A DNA stretch of 9,698 nucleotides from Maribacter sp. (GTDB lineage: Bacteria > Bacteroidota > Bacteroidia > Flavobacteriales > Flavobacteriaceae): NCBI GenBank assembly GCA_003232155.1, contig QILY01000288.1, forward strand, positions 1 to 9,698, in the 5' to 3' direction. Numbering within the stretch: position 1 is the first letter of the stretch; each line of letters opens with the position of its first letter. The notes beneath the pieces were generated by a model, which did not search any database, had not been told where the DNA came from, and worked only from the letters and a program-made list of their open reading frames with translations. The translations under genes were made by a program, and so were the position numbers. Positions 1 through 5,877 of the stretch are shown here, in pieces.

Positions 1-171
1 CACGAAATCAGTTATTCATTTCTGGTGTTCGTCTTTAACCGAAAAATCTTTGATGGACCCTTTTATAAAAATCTTCCGAAGTTTTTATATATTTAGCAAA
101 CTAAACCGCTGAAAGTGCATAGATATAGAGAAAGAATGAAATTCTTTATTAAGCATTAACAATAAAAAGTC

Positions 172-219
172 AGTAGGCAGTTGGCAAAATACCATCAAGA
201 GAATTAAAAACTGCCTACT
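172..219. repeat. 11-bp perfect inverted repeat
   Basis: AGTAGGCAGTT (172-182) is the exact reverse complement of AACTGCCTACT (209-219), with a 26-nt AT-rich spacer. The loop is long and no T-run follows, so it is not a standard terminator. Its arms share the GGCAG/CTGCC core with the CCTG-repeat hairpin 50 bp downstream, which suggests a related repeat family. Function unknown. Confidence 0.6.
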
Positions 220-265
220 TGTTGTAAATTTGTAGAAAATGAAAGTCTTGCACTAAAAGTGCATA

Positions 266-291
266 CCTGCCTGCCTGCCTGCCGAAGGCAG
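266..291. repeat. CCTG tetranucleotide tandem repeat ending in a CTGCC-GAA-GGCAG hairpin
   Basis: CCTG is repeated 4.5 times at 266-283 and runs directly into a perfect 5-bp stem, CTGCC (279-283), loop GAA, GGCAG (287-291), followed by AGTTTT. It ends about 25 bp before the ATP-grasp start codon. It could be an interspersed genomic repeat, a weak terminator for the upstream gene, or a slippage-prone tract in the leader of the next gene. The repeat is plain to see; the role is inference. Confidence 0.6.
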
Positions 292-315
292 AGTTTTAAC
301 TAACGCTAGAGACCA

Positions 316-1284
316 ATGAATATTTTAATAACTTCTGCTGGAAGACGTGTTTCTTTGGTGCGGGCATTTCAAAAAGAACTTAAAAAAATATACCCCCAGG
401 CAAAAGTAATTGCCGCCGACGCAGACTCCTCATTGTCTGCCGCATGCCATGCTGCGGATAGCTATTTCAAGGTACCCCGTTTAGACAACCCAGAGTATAT
501 CAATTCTTTAATAGCGCACTGTAAAGACCATCAAATAAAATTGGTGGTGCCCACCATAGATACAGAGCTTCTCTTATTATCAAAAAATAAGGAACTTCTT
601 GAAAAAAACAGTATAACACCGATTATTGCCTCGGTGGAATTTATAGAAAAATGTAGGGACAAACGGGTAATTCACGAGTTCTTCGAATCACATGGCATTG
701 CTATCGCCAAAGAGTACGGCAAAAGCGATTATACCTTGCCTATGTTCATTAAACCCATAGATGGCAGTCGAAGTGTGGACACCTATTTGATAAAGGCCAA
801 AGAAGACCTGACCGATTATCATTTCGCAAATGAAAAGTTAATGTTCTTACAGTATCTGGATCATGGTGAATATGATGAATTTACCTGTGACCTCTACTAT
901 GGCAAAGACTATAAACTCAAATGCGCCGTACCCAGAAAGAGGATAAAGATTAGGGATGGCGAGGTCAATAAAGCCTTGACCATGAACAATGACCTGGTTC
1001 CCTATATTAAAAAAAAGCTGGGCTACATTGAGGGTGCGGTTGGCTGTTTGACCGCCCAATTTTTCAAACACAAGTCAAGATCGGATATTTATGGCATCGA
1101 AATCAACCCAAGGTTTGGTGGAGGGTATCCCTTATCCTACTTGGCAGGGGCCAATTTCCCAAAATGGATTATCGAAGAATATATGCTGAACAAAGAAATC
1201 GACGATAAATTCGATTGCTGGGAAGACAATCTGCTAATGATACGCTACGATGATGAAATTCTAGTTCATGGATATAAAAGTTGA
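316..1284 (+). CDS. ATP-grasp family ligase (carbamoyl-phosphate synthase large-chain-like), polysaccharide locus type
   Basis: A 322-residue cytosolic protein of the ATP-grasp superfamily, which joins a carboxylate to an amine or similar nucleophile through an acyl-phosphate. The N-terminus MNILITSAGRR with a following AADAD stretch (about 33-37) is the pre-ATP-grasp Rossmann-like domain of CarB-like proteins. The ATP-grasp core shows MFIKPIDGSRS (about 143-153, ATP-binding Lys146) and the metal-binding IEINPRFGGGYPLSY segment (261-275, Glu262 and Asn264), so the active site looks intact. At 322 residues it is a stand-alone ligase, far shorter than true CarB. It overlaps the next gene, a HAD protein, by 17 bp, so the two are probably translated together and act in one pathway. 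Such pairs are known from capsule and O-antigen loci, where they may make an amide-modified sugar; the substrate here is not deducible. No Shine-Dalgarno sequence precedes the ATG, as usual in this phylum. Confidence 0.85.
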   Translation: MNILITSAGRRVSLVRAFQKELKKIYPQAKVIAADADSSLSAACHAADSYFKVPRLDNPEYINSLIAHCKDHQIKLVVPTIDTELLLLSKNKELLEKNSITPIIASVEFIEKCRDKRVIHEFFESHGIAIAKEYGKSDYTLPMFIKPIDGSRSVDTYLIKAKEDLTDYHFANEKLMFLQYLDHGEYDEFTCDLYYGKDYKLKCAVPRKRIKIRDGEVNKALTMNNDLVPYIKKKLGYIEGAVGCLTAQFFKHKSRSDIYGIEINPRFGGGYPLSYLAGANFPKWIIEEYMLNKEIDDKFDCWEDNLLMIRYDDEILVHGYKS

Positions 1285-1924
1285 TGAAAATACCGTAATC
1301 GTTTTTGATCTGGACGATACCCTGTACAACGAAATCGATTATTTGAAATCGGCCTATAAGGAATTCGCAAAAGAACTGGAGCCCAATGCCTGGCAACAAT
1401 TTTTCGCTCGTATATTTTCGCTCTACCGCAACAAACTAGATGCTTTTGAATATATCTCAACAAGATACAAGGTTCCAAAACCAGAACTTGTTTCAAAGTA
1501 TCGTAACCATATTCCCCATATTCGACCGTTCGAAGGGGTTTTGGAAACATTCCAAAAAATAAAAGATAAAAAAGCAAAAATAGCCATCATTACCGATGGC
1601 AGAAAAGCAACCCAAATGAACAAAATCGAGGCATTGGGCATAATCGCCTTCATTGATTACATTGTAATCTCAGAAGAAATCGGCTCTGAAAAACCAAATG
1701 AAGGAAATTTTAAAGCTGTAGAAGAAAAATTCAATCTCGATTCATATCTCTATATCGCCGATAATTATAAAAAAGATTTTATAACGCCGAAACGAATGGG
1801 CTGGCAGACCATTGCCCTAATGGATCATGGCTTGAACATACACTCTAATGCACACGCTTACTTAAAACAAGAATACCTTCCCCACGGCTATATTTCTTCA
1901 TTTTCAGAATTGGGCGTAAGCTGA
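1268..1924 (+). CDS. HAD-superfamily hydrolase (phosphatase-like), coupled to the ATP-grasp gene
   Basis: A 218-residue haloacid-dehalogenase fold protein. Motif I is VFDLDDTLY with nucleophile Asp14 and acid/base Asp16; motif II is the Thr109 of AIITDG; motif III Lys142 lies in GSEKPN; motif IV is YIADNYKKDF (Asp165, Asp170), a variant of the usual GDxxxxD. A helical cap lies between motifs I and II (about 20-95). All catalytic residues are present, so a phosphomonoesterase is likely, acting on a soluble sugar phosphate or similar metabolite. The start ATG lies inside the end of the upstream ATP-grasp gene (17-bp overlap, different frame), which implies translational coupling and a joint pathway. 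There is no later gene in the operon: a 585-bp spacer with a repeat element follows. The substrate is not recognisable from sequence. Confidence 0.88.
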   Translation: MDIKVDENTVIVFDLDDTLYNEIDYLKSAYKEFAKELEPNAWQQFFARIFSLYRNKLDAFEYISTRYKVPKPELVSKYRNHIPHIRPFEGVLETFQKIKDKKAKIAIITDGRKATQMNKIEALGIIAFIDYIVISEEIGSEKPNEGNFKAVEEKFNLDSYLYIADNYKKDFITPKRMGWQTIALMDHGLNIHSNAHAYLKQEYLPHGYISSFSELGVS

Positions 1925-1938
1925 AAAACTTTTTTTCA
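1922..1938 (+). terminator. Possible weak AT-rich terminator hairpin
   Basis: TGAAAAA (1922-1928, overlapping the stop codon of the HAD gene), loop CTT, TTTTTCA (1932-1938) form a 7-bp stem made almost only of A-T pairs. There is no separate T-run after it. It could mark the end of the ATP-grasp/HAD transcript, but it is thermodynamically weak. Confidence 0.2.
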
Positions 1939-1967
1939 ATTGTATTTACTGGAAAAACCCATAAAGT

Positions 1968-2308
1968 TTTAATCCTGATTTATGCATTAGAACTTCGTTA
2001 TGAGGTTCTACTACCAATATGACTATAAAATGCCTCATTCAAACTCGTTCATTTTTCATTCTACTTTCTTGTTCATGATTTCCGTAGTTTAGGCTATGCA
2101 CATCGATCACAGCAGCATAGAACAAAAAAGCAACTTCGTTTTCTGTGACTTATTTTATAGTCATATTGGTATAAACAGCAATAAATCAGGAAGTTTTATT
2201 GGTTTCAGCATAGCACTGCTATGGTTAAATCAAAAAACTCAACGAAGTGACTGGTTTGAAGCTGTTTTAAGGCCGGAATAGATTTTCTAATGCATAATCG
2301 GGTTTAAA
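1968..2308. mobile_element. Palindromic MITE-like or decayed IS element with nested inverted repeats
   Basis: The ends are imperfect terminal inverted repeats: TTATGCATTAGAA (1980-1992) is the exact reverse complement of 2285-2297, and the similarity runs outwards to about 1968 and 2308 with three mismatches and one gap (TAATCCTGAT versus TAAACCCGA). Inside lies a perfect 20-bp inverted repeat, TACCAATATGACTATAAAAT (2012-2031) against 2152-2171, and an 11-bp pair TCCTGATTTAT (1973-1983) against 2181-2191. Local hairpins are GAACTTC-GTTAT-GAGGTTC (1990-2008, one G-U pair) and CATAGCA-C-TGCTATG (2208-2222). A 61-codon forward frame (2096-2281) fills the middle but resembles nothing I recognise. 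About 340 bp with such ends and no transposase fits a non-autonomous element or an eroded IS; no clear target duplication is visible. Confidence 0.55.
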
Positions 2309-2509
2309 TATTTTTTTGATTTTAAAAGTCTAAAAAGCAACTTTCATCGTATATTTTGCGTATTTTTCAACGTGTTTTATGTATTTTTACAGTTGAATTT
2401 AAAACAGCCCCAAGTTTTGAAACACTATAAGCGATCACCGATATCTTTTATGATGTTCGTACGATAAATATAACTCAAAGTTTTAATGATTCAATAACCA
2501 AAGTCCCAA
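2309..2509. other. AT-rich spacer upstream of the large HAD gene
   Basis: No gene is visible. GTATTTTT occurs twice 21 bp apart (2360-2367, 2381-2388), and TCGTACGA (2458-2465) is a short palindrome. I do not find a TTTG/TAnnTTTG pair at proper spacing, although the promoter of the gene at 2510 is expected here or inside the palindromic element. Confidence 0.4.
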
Positions 2510-4552
2510 TTGAAAACCTTAGTTCAAAAGATTGAGAACACCTCTTCGTGTAAAGTTGTCTTTACAGATTTTTTCGATACTTTGGTTCACAGAACGGTTC
2601 ATCCAAATTATTCTATAAAACTATGGAGCAAGTTCTTGATTCGAGAACTTGGTATGAGCATACCATCCGACGAGCTTTTCGCCATACGTATTGGTGCCCT
2701 TGCATTTTTATCAAAGAAACATAAGCTTAGAGGAATTGAAGTGCCCTATGAAACACTTATTAAAGAGGTTTATAAAAGGCTCTTGAATACAGATGTTCTT
2801 GCCGACACCCAATTTGGTGCTTTTAAGCGATTATTTGAACAGGCCGACTATATTTCAGAAATTTCCGTACAGTTTAAAAATGAGAAATTAATTGCAGGCC
2901 TATCAAGTTTAAAAGAAAAAGGATATCGCATATATCTTGTTTCCGACTTTTTTCTATCGAAAGAGGTAGTCTGCAAAATACTGGACTTTCATCAGATGTC
3001 TCATATTTTTGATGATATATTTATTTCTTGCTCTGTCACAAAAAGTAAGGAAGATGGTTCGCTCTACCCGTACGTTCTTGATGTGACCCGTTCAAAGGCC
3101 GAAGAAACCATTATGATTGGTGACAATAGGGAAAGTGACATCCTTAATTCTGCCAAATATGGCATTCAAGGTATTCACACAAAACACCTCTCCCATAAGT
3201 TCCGTAATAAGCGTAATCTTATGGGCAATGATGCAACTAGTTTTAAAAAGGCTTGTTCAAAAGTAGAAACGCGCTGTGGAAAAAGCGGGCATCCCTTTAG
3301 TGAATACATCATCCATTTTTATTTTTTCACCGAAAGGCTATATTTCAAGGCCCGTAAAGACCGTGTGAACAACCTTTTCTTCTTATCTAGGGAAGGTCTG
3401 TACTTGAAACAACTTTTTGATTTTTATCAAGAGCTCAATCAATTTACCGGTATAAACAAAATACGTACCCACTACTTAAAAGCCTCAAGACAGTCGGCCC
3501 GACTAATTGCATTGAGACCTCTTCCCGAAGAAGATTTCAAAACATTCGGTAATATGGGCGGGCAAATGTCACTTGGGCAATTATTGACTTTGTTCCTCTT
3601 TAAAGAGGAAATAAAAATTGAACTAATTGCCGACCTAGGTGCTGAACCGGACAAGATTTATTCGAATATATTCTATTCGGACATTATGCACGAATTGCGA
3701 AAAAACAGTCTGTTTATAGAACAGTACGAGATAAACCGCATAAATCAAAAGCAAGCCTTTACCAACTACCTGTATGCGTTCGAGGCCAACATTGAGCAAG
3801 AAGGTGTGGCCTTGGTAGATGTGGGGTGGGGCGGTACCATGCAAGAATGTATCTACCATTTTTTGAAAAAAGAGGTTCCTGTAACGGGCTACTATATTGG
3901 CCTTGTAGCGATATACGACATTCAGCCCGACACCAAGAGGTATGGTCTGAATTTTTCAATTTATCCAAGTCACGGTGTTTCTGACGATATTCTAAAAGCC
4001 AATAGACAACTCTACGAACAGCTTCTTGGAGCACCTCACGGTAGCACGCTTGGGTATACAATGTTGAACAATGCCCCAAAAACCGTTGAATTTCACGAGG
4101 AAAACGAAAAGTATGTTTTTGACACCTACATAAAAAGCATACAAGAATATATGCTGTTGGAATTTGAAAAGTTGTTCGTAGCATTACGACCTATAGATTA
4201 TTCGCAAGAAATGGCCCAAGATTATATGACCTATATGGCCTTGCGAAACGGAATACTCACTAACAAAAAGATGGTTGAATTTATAAACAACCTCTCAAAA
4301 GGGTTCTACCAAAATATTGGTAAAAACAAAGTGGGTCTAGTTTATAGCCCTAATCAACTACAGGTTTCTAAAATCACCATTTTAAAGAAATTTCTAAAAT
4401 CACCAGAAAAGGTTTTTCACTATCTAGTTAAGATTAAACCCTATATGCACGTCAAGGGCATGTACTGGTTGTCATGGCCAGTGAACCTTATCTATTATTA
4501 TATGAAATTCAACTTTTGGGTAAAGAAAAAATGGTTTCCAAAAAGCTTTTAA
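2510..4552 (+). CDS. Large HAD-family protein of polysaccharide loci (COG5610-like), TTG start
   Basis: A 680-residue protein with an N-terminal HAD domain and a long C-terminal region. Motif I is FTDFFDTLVHR: Asp20 is the nucleophile, but the +2 acid/base position is Phe22, with Asp23 and Thr24 after it, the DxFDT layout of this family. Motif II Ser145 is in YLVSDFFLS; motif IV is IGDNRESD (Asp205, Asp210). From about 265 on come the family hallmarks LFFLSREGLYL (289-299) and, near 437, a VDVGWGGTMQ segment, then a basic, aromatic tail. No signal peptide is seen. Such proteins sit among glycosyltransferases in capsule and O-antigen loci; the activity of the second part is unknown. Start: TTG at 2510 is chosen because an in-frame TAA lies at 2495-2497 and the first in-frame ATG (residue 49) would remove motif I. 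A terminator-like hairpin follows the stop codon. Confidence 0.8.
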   Translation: MKTLVQKIENTSSCKVVFTDFFDTLVHRTVHPNYSIKLWSKFLIRELGMSIPSDELFAIRIGALAFLSKKHKLRGIEVPYETLIKEVYKRLLNTDVLADTQFGAFKRLFEQADYISEISVQFKNEKLIAGLSSLKEKGYRIYLVSDFFLSKEVVCKILDFHQMSHIFDDIFISCSVTKSKEDGSLYPYVLDVTRSKAEETIMIGDNRESDILNSAKYGIQGIHTKHLSHKFRNKRNLMGNDATSFKKACSKVETRCGKSGHPFSEYIIHFYFFTERLYFKARKDRVNNLFFLSREGLYLKQLFDFYQELNQFTGINKIRTHYLKASRQSARLIALRPLPEEDFKTFGNMGGQMSLGQLLTLFLFKEEIKIELIADLGAEPDKIYSNIFYSDIMHELRKNSLFIEQYEINRINQKQAFTNYLYAFEANIEQEGVALVDVGWGGTMQECIYHFLKKEVPVTGYYIGLVAIYDIQPDTKRYGLNFSIYPSHGVSDDILKANRQLYEQLLGAPHGSTLGYTMLNNAPKTVEFHEENEKYVFDTYIKSIQEYMLLEFEKLFVALRPIDYSQEMAQDYMTYMALRNGILTNKKMVEFINNLSKGFYQNIGKNKVGLVYSPNQLQVSKITILKKFLKSPEKVFHYLVKIKPYMHVKGMYWLSWPVNLIYYYMKFNFWVKKKWFPKSF

Positions 4553-4555
4553 CCT

Positions 4556-4583
4556 GAGTTCGACGTAAGAACCTCTATTTTTT
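4556..4583 (+). terminator. Candidate Rho-independent terminator after the large HAD gene
   Basis: GAGTTC (4556-4561), a 7-nt loop, and GAACCTC (4569-4575) pair as a 6-bp stem with one bulged C, followed closely by six T residues (4578-4583). It starts 4 bp after the TAA of the 680-residue gene, the right place to end the left-hand transcript. Confidence 0.4.
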
Positions 4584-4593
4584 AATACGGAAA

Positions 4594-4653
4594 AAGCAGA
4601 AGATTTAGTATATTAAAGTATTGACATTCAGTATATTAAAGAATATTCTGCTT
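4594..4653. repeat. Inverted repeat enclosing two 12-bp direct repeats
   Basis: AAGCAGAA (4594-4601) is the reverse complement of TTCTGCTT (4646-4653). Between them AGTATATTAAAG occurs twice, at 4607-4618 and 4630-4641, start to start 23 bp. The block ends directly at the ATG of the IS982-type fragment, so it may be what is left of the element's end and promoter region, or an operator. Role not determined. Confidence 0.5.
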
Positions 4654-4815
4654 ATGAATTCTACCAATAAAATCACTGAAATCTTCTGTTCTATCGATGA
4701 TTTTTGTATTGTTTTTGAACCTGCACTACAAAAAAGGCTATTATCTACAGGTAAAAAGACTAGAAAACGAAAATTCACAATGTCTATGAGTGAGATAGTA
4801 AGGATAACCGTATAA
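4654..4815 (+). pseudogene. N-terminal remnant of an IS982-family transposase
   Basis: A 53-codon frame from ATG at 4654 to TAA at 4813-4815. Its protein matches what I know of the start of Bacteroidetes IS982 transposases: KITEIFCSIDDFCIVF (residues 5-20), then a basic SGKKxRKRK-type stretch and MSMSEIVRITV, equivalent to the family's MSxSEIxxI block. Intact IS982 proteins are roughly 300 residues, so over 80% is missing, including all DDE catalytic residues. Just after the stop, 4816-4847 still reads as PNLPC in one frame and YYNQF in another, resembling the FPxLxSYNRF block that normally follows some 30 residues later; this suggests an internal deletion plus frameshifts. The frame could be opened upstream to 4621, but family similarity begins at the ATG used here. 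Certainly not functional as a transposase. Confidence 0.7.
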
Positions 4816-4890
4816 CCTAATTTACCGTGCCTTACTACAACCAATTTTCACATCAAACAATCAATTATACCTACTACAACAAGAAACTTA

Positions 4891-4922
4891 TTTGGCAGTC
4901 TAGCAAAAAAAAAGTAAGTTTA
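4891..4922 (+). promoter_or_regulatory. Candidate Bacteroidetes-type promoter of the kynurenine operon
   Basis: TTTG (4891-4894) and TAAGTTTA (4915-4922) lie 20 bp apart, fitting the -33 TTTG and -7 TAnnTTTG elements of Bacteroidetes sigma-A promoters except for the last base (A for G). Transcription would start near 4929, about 24 nt before the ATG at 4953. The -7 box is part of the hairpin at 4915-4942. Consensus match only. Confidence 0.4.
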
Positions 4923-4946
4923 TTTTCAAAAAATAAAACTTAGTTT
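4915..4946. promoter_or_regulatory. Candidate operator: hairpin plus AAACTTAGTTT palindrome
   Basis: TAAGTTTATTTT (4915-4926) pairs with AAAATAAAACTTA-side bases 4930-4942 (about 12 pairs, one bulged A, loop CAA), and the perfect palindrome AAACT-T-AGTTT lies at 4936-4946. Both overlap the candidate -7 box and the expected transcription start. A further AAACTTA half-site lies at 4884-4890, just before the -33 box. The same 11-bp palindrome recurs before the dioxygenase gene at 5763-5773, which is why a pathway-specific regulator site is proposed. Confidence 0.35.
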
Positions 4947-4952
4947 CAATAT

Positions 4953-5720
4953 ATGAAACAGCTTATAAATAATCTTGCAGTTTTAGTAGATGAAGCAGCG
5001 AAATCTGCACAAGAAATTCCGCAGTTAAGCCTAGCGAACAGTTTTGATTTGGAAGACGCCTATAACATTCAAAAGCTTTCTATTGATATGCGTTTGGGGC
5101 GCGGCGAAAAACTAATAGGTTACAAATTAGGGTTCACAAGCAAGGCGAAGATGGAACAAATGGGTTTGAAAAATGTCATTTGGGGGCGACTTACTGACGC
5201 AATGACTATTCAGAATAATGGAGTTTTACATAGTGATCAATTCATTCATCCAAGGGCTGAACCTGAAATAGCCTTTCGGGTAAGTAAGCGAATAGACCAA
5301 TTACTGACATCGGAAAATGTGCATGAATACTTTGATGCAGTCGCTCCTGCTATTGAGATTATTGATTCTAGGTATAAAAACTTTAAATTTTCATTAGAAG
5401 ATGTGATAGCCGACAATTGTTCTTCATCTGCTTATATACTAGGTAAATGGCATGCGGCCGATACTCCTGTAAATCATTTGGGTATTTCACTATTAATTAA
5501 TGGAAGTGAGGTCCAAAAAGGCAATTCAAATGCTATTCTGGGCAACCCTGTTGATGCGCTAATTGAGATGTCTAAAATGGCCTTCCAGTATAACGAGCCC
5601 ATAGAAGCGGGAAAAATTATTTTAGCAGGAGCGGCAACTCCCGCAGAATATATTCATCAAGGTGATAAAATAGAGGGGCGCTTTGAAAATTTAGGTGCTA
5701 TTAGATTATCAGTAATTTAA
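4953..5720 (+). CDS. 2-keto-4-pentenoate hydratase / 2-oxo-3-hexenedioate (4-oxalocrotonate) decarboxylase
   Basis: A 255-residue soluble enzyme of the fumarylacetoacetase-related hydratase/decarboxylase family. Visible hallmarks are GYKLGFTSKAKMEQMG (56-71), the divalent-metal acidic residues in PRAEPEIAF (Glu104, Glu106) and PAIEIIDSRY (Glu135), and LGNPVDAL (196-203). Length matches the family (about 255-265). In the meta-cleavage route of 2-aminomuconate, a decarboxylase converts 4-oxalocrotonate to 2-oxopent-4-enoate and a related hydratase adds water; the two are paralogues that cannot be separated safely by eye. The neighbouring dioxygenase and ACMS decarboxylase genes place it in this pathway; I lean to the decarboxylase role. 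It is the first gene after a candidate promoter and is separated from the next by 157 bp, so a second control point may lie there. No Shine-Dalgarno sequence precedes its ATG. Confidence 0.88.
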   Translation: MKQLINNLAVLVDEAAKSAQEIPQLSLANSFDLEDAYNIQKLSIDMRLGRGEKLIGYKLGFTSKAKMEQMGLKNVIWGRLTDAMTIQNNGVLHSDQFIHPRAEPEIAFRVSKRIDQLLTSENVHEYFDAVAPAIEIIDSRYKNFKFSLEDVIADNCSSSAYILGKWHAADTPVNHLGISLLINGSEVQKGNSNAILGNPVDALIEMSKMAFQYNEPIEAGKIILAGAATPAEYIHQGDKIEGRFENLGAIRLSVI

Positions 5721-5760
5721 TAAGAATTTCAAATTGCTGCAATTGCCATCCGAAACAAAG

Positions 5761-5775
5761 AAAAACTAAGTTTTT
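5761..5775. promoter_or_regulatory. Candidate operator: 15-bp palindrome with AAACTNAGTTT core
   Basis: AAAAACT-A-AGTTTTT is a perfect palindrome around a central A. Its 11-bp core is the same as the palindrome at 4936-4946 upstream of the first operon gene, differing only at the central base. The wider contexts also resemble each other: TAAGTTT, then an AT-run and TTTC. An imperfect copy, AAACTTAATTT, lies at 6405-6415 before the ACMS decarboxylase gene. Confidence 0.35.
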
Positions 5776-5804
5776 ATTTCATCTAGAATTAGCTTAATTT
5801 GAAA

Positions 5805-5842
5805 GAGGTAATTCTCGGAACAATACGAAATAAAATTACCTC
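5805..5842. repeat. 9-bp perfect inverted repeat (stem-loop) before the dioxygenase gene
   Basis: GAGGTAATT (5805-5813) is the exact reverse complement of AATTACCTC (5834-5842), with a 20-nt loop. The following sequence has no T-run, so it is not a plain terminator. It ends 35 bp before the ATG at 5878, so an operator or an mRNA-processing/stability hairpin fits the position. Confidence 0.5.
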
Positions 5843-5877
5843 CAAATGATTAGTATTAAACCTTAAAGAAACCAATT

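Larger units (their letters stand above)
1..315. other. Gene-poor left edge, possible 3' end of an upstream gene
   Basis: No complete gene is visible. Two forward frames are open from the window edge: frame 1 to a TAG at 94-96 (31 codons) and frame 2 to a TGA at 110-112 (36 codons, ending in a basic/aromatic stretch). Either could be the C-terminus of an upstream polysaccharide gene, but neither tail is recognisable and such lengths occur by chance. The rest of the stretch holds an 11-bp inverted repeat (172-219), a short perfect hairpin TGCACT-AAA-AGTGCA (249-263), a CCTG tandem repeat with a hairpin (266-291), and a lone TAAATTTG at 225-232 that fits the Bacteroidetes -7 box TAnnTTTG. I see no TTTG at the correct distance upstream of it, so a promoter for the gene at 316 is only suggested. 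Confidence 0.4.
4553..4952. other. Junction between polysaccharide locus and kynurenine operon
   Basis: A 400-bp stretch without an intact gene. In order it holds a terminator-like hairpin (4556-4583), a small inverted/direct repeat cluster (4594-4653), an IS982-type transposase fragment (4654-4815, traces to about 4850) and a candidate promoter with a hairpin and palindrome (4891-4946). The switch from surface-sugar genes to amino-acid catabolism happens here, and the IS remnant suggests that the junction was shaped by an insertion. Confidence 0.6.
5721..5877. other. 157-bp intergenic control region before the dioxygenase gene
   Basis: It is longer than any other gap in this operon. It contains the palindrome AAAAACT-A-AGTTTTT (5761-5775) and a 9-bp stem-loop (5805-5842). 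TTAATTTG (5794-5801) is one base off a -7 box, but no well-spaced -33 box is seen. Internal promoter, attenuation or RNA processing are all possible. Confidence 0.4.

Noticed and set aside
172..219. Inverted repeat as Rho-independent terminator of an upstream gene
   Set aside because: 26-nt loop and no T-run after the second arm.
1266..1577. 103-residue reverse-strand frame over the small HAD gene
   Set aside because: Antisense shadow of the HAD motif I region, no motif of its own.
2012..2171. Inverted repeats as a CRISPR array
   Set aside because: Only one pair, in inverted orientation, without regular spacers.
2096..2281. 61-residue forward reading frame inside the palindromic element
   Set aside because: It spans the inverted-repeat arms, has no recognisable domain, and its residues are dictated by palindromic sequence; most likely not a gene, though a decayed transposase trace cannot be excluded.
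3759..4184. 141-residue reverse-strand frame within the large HAD gene
   Set aside because: Fully inside a gene whose + strand protein has conserved motifs across this stretch; the reverse protein looks like a random frame.
4605..4844. 79-residue reverse-strand frame over the junction
   Set aside because: It is the antisense of the IS982-type fragment, which has clear family similarity on the + strand.
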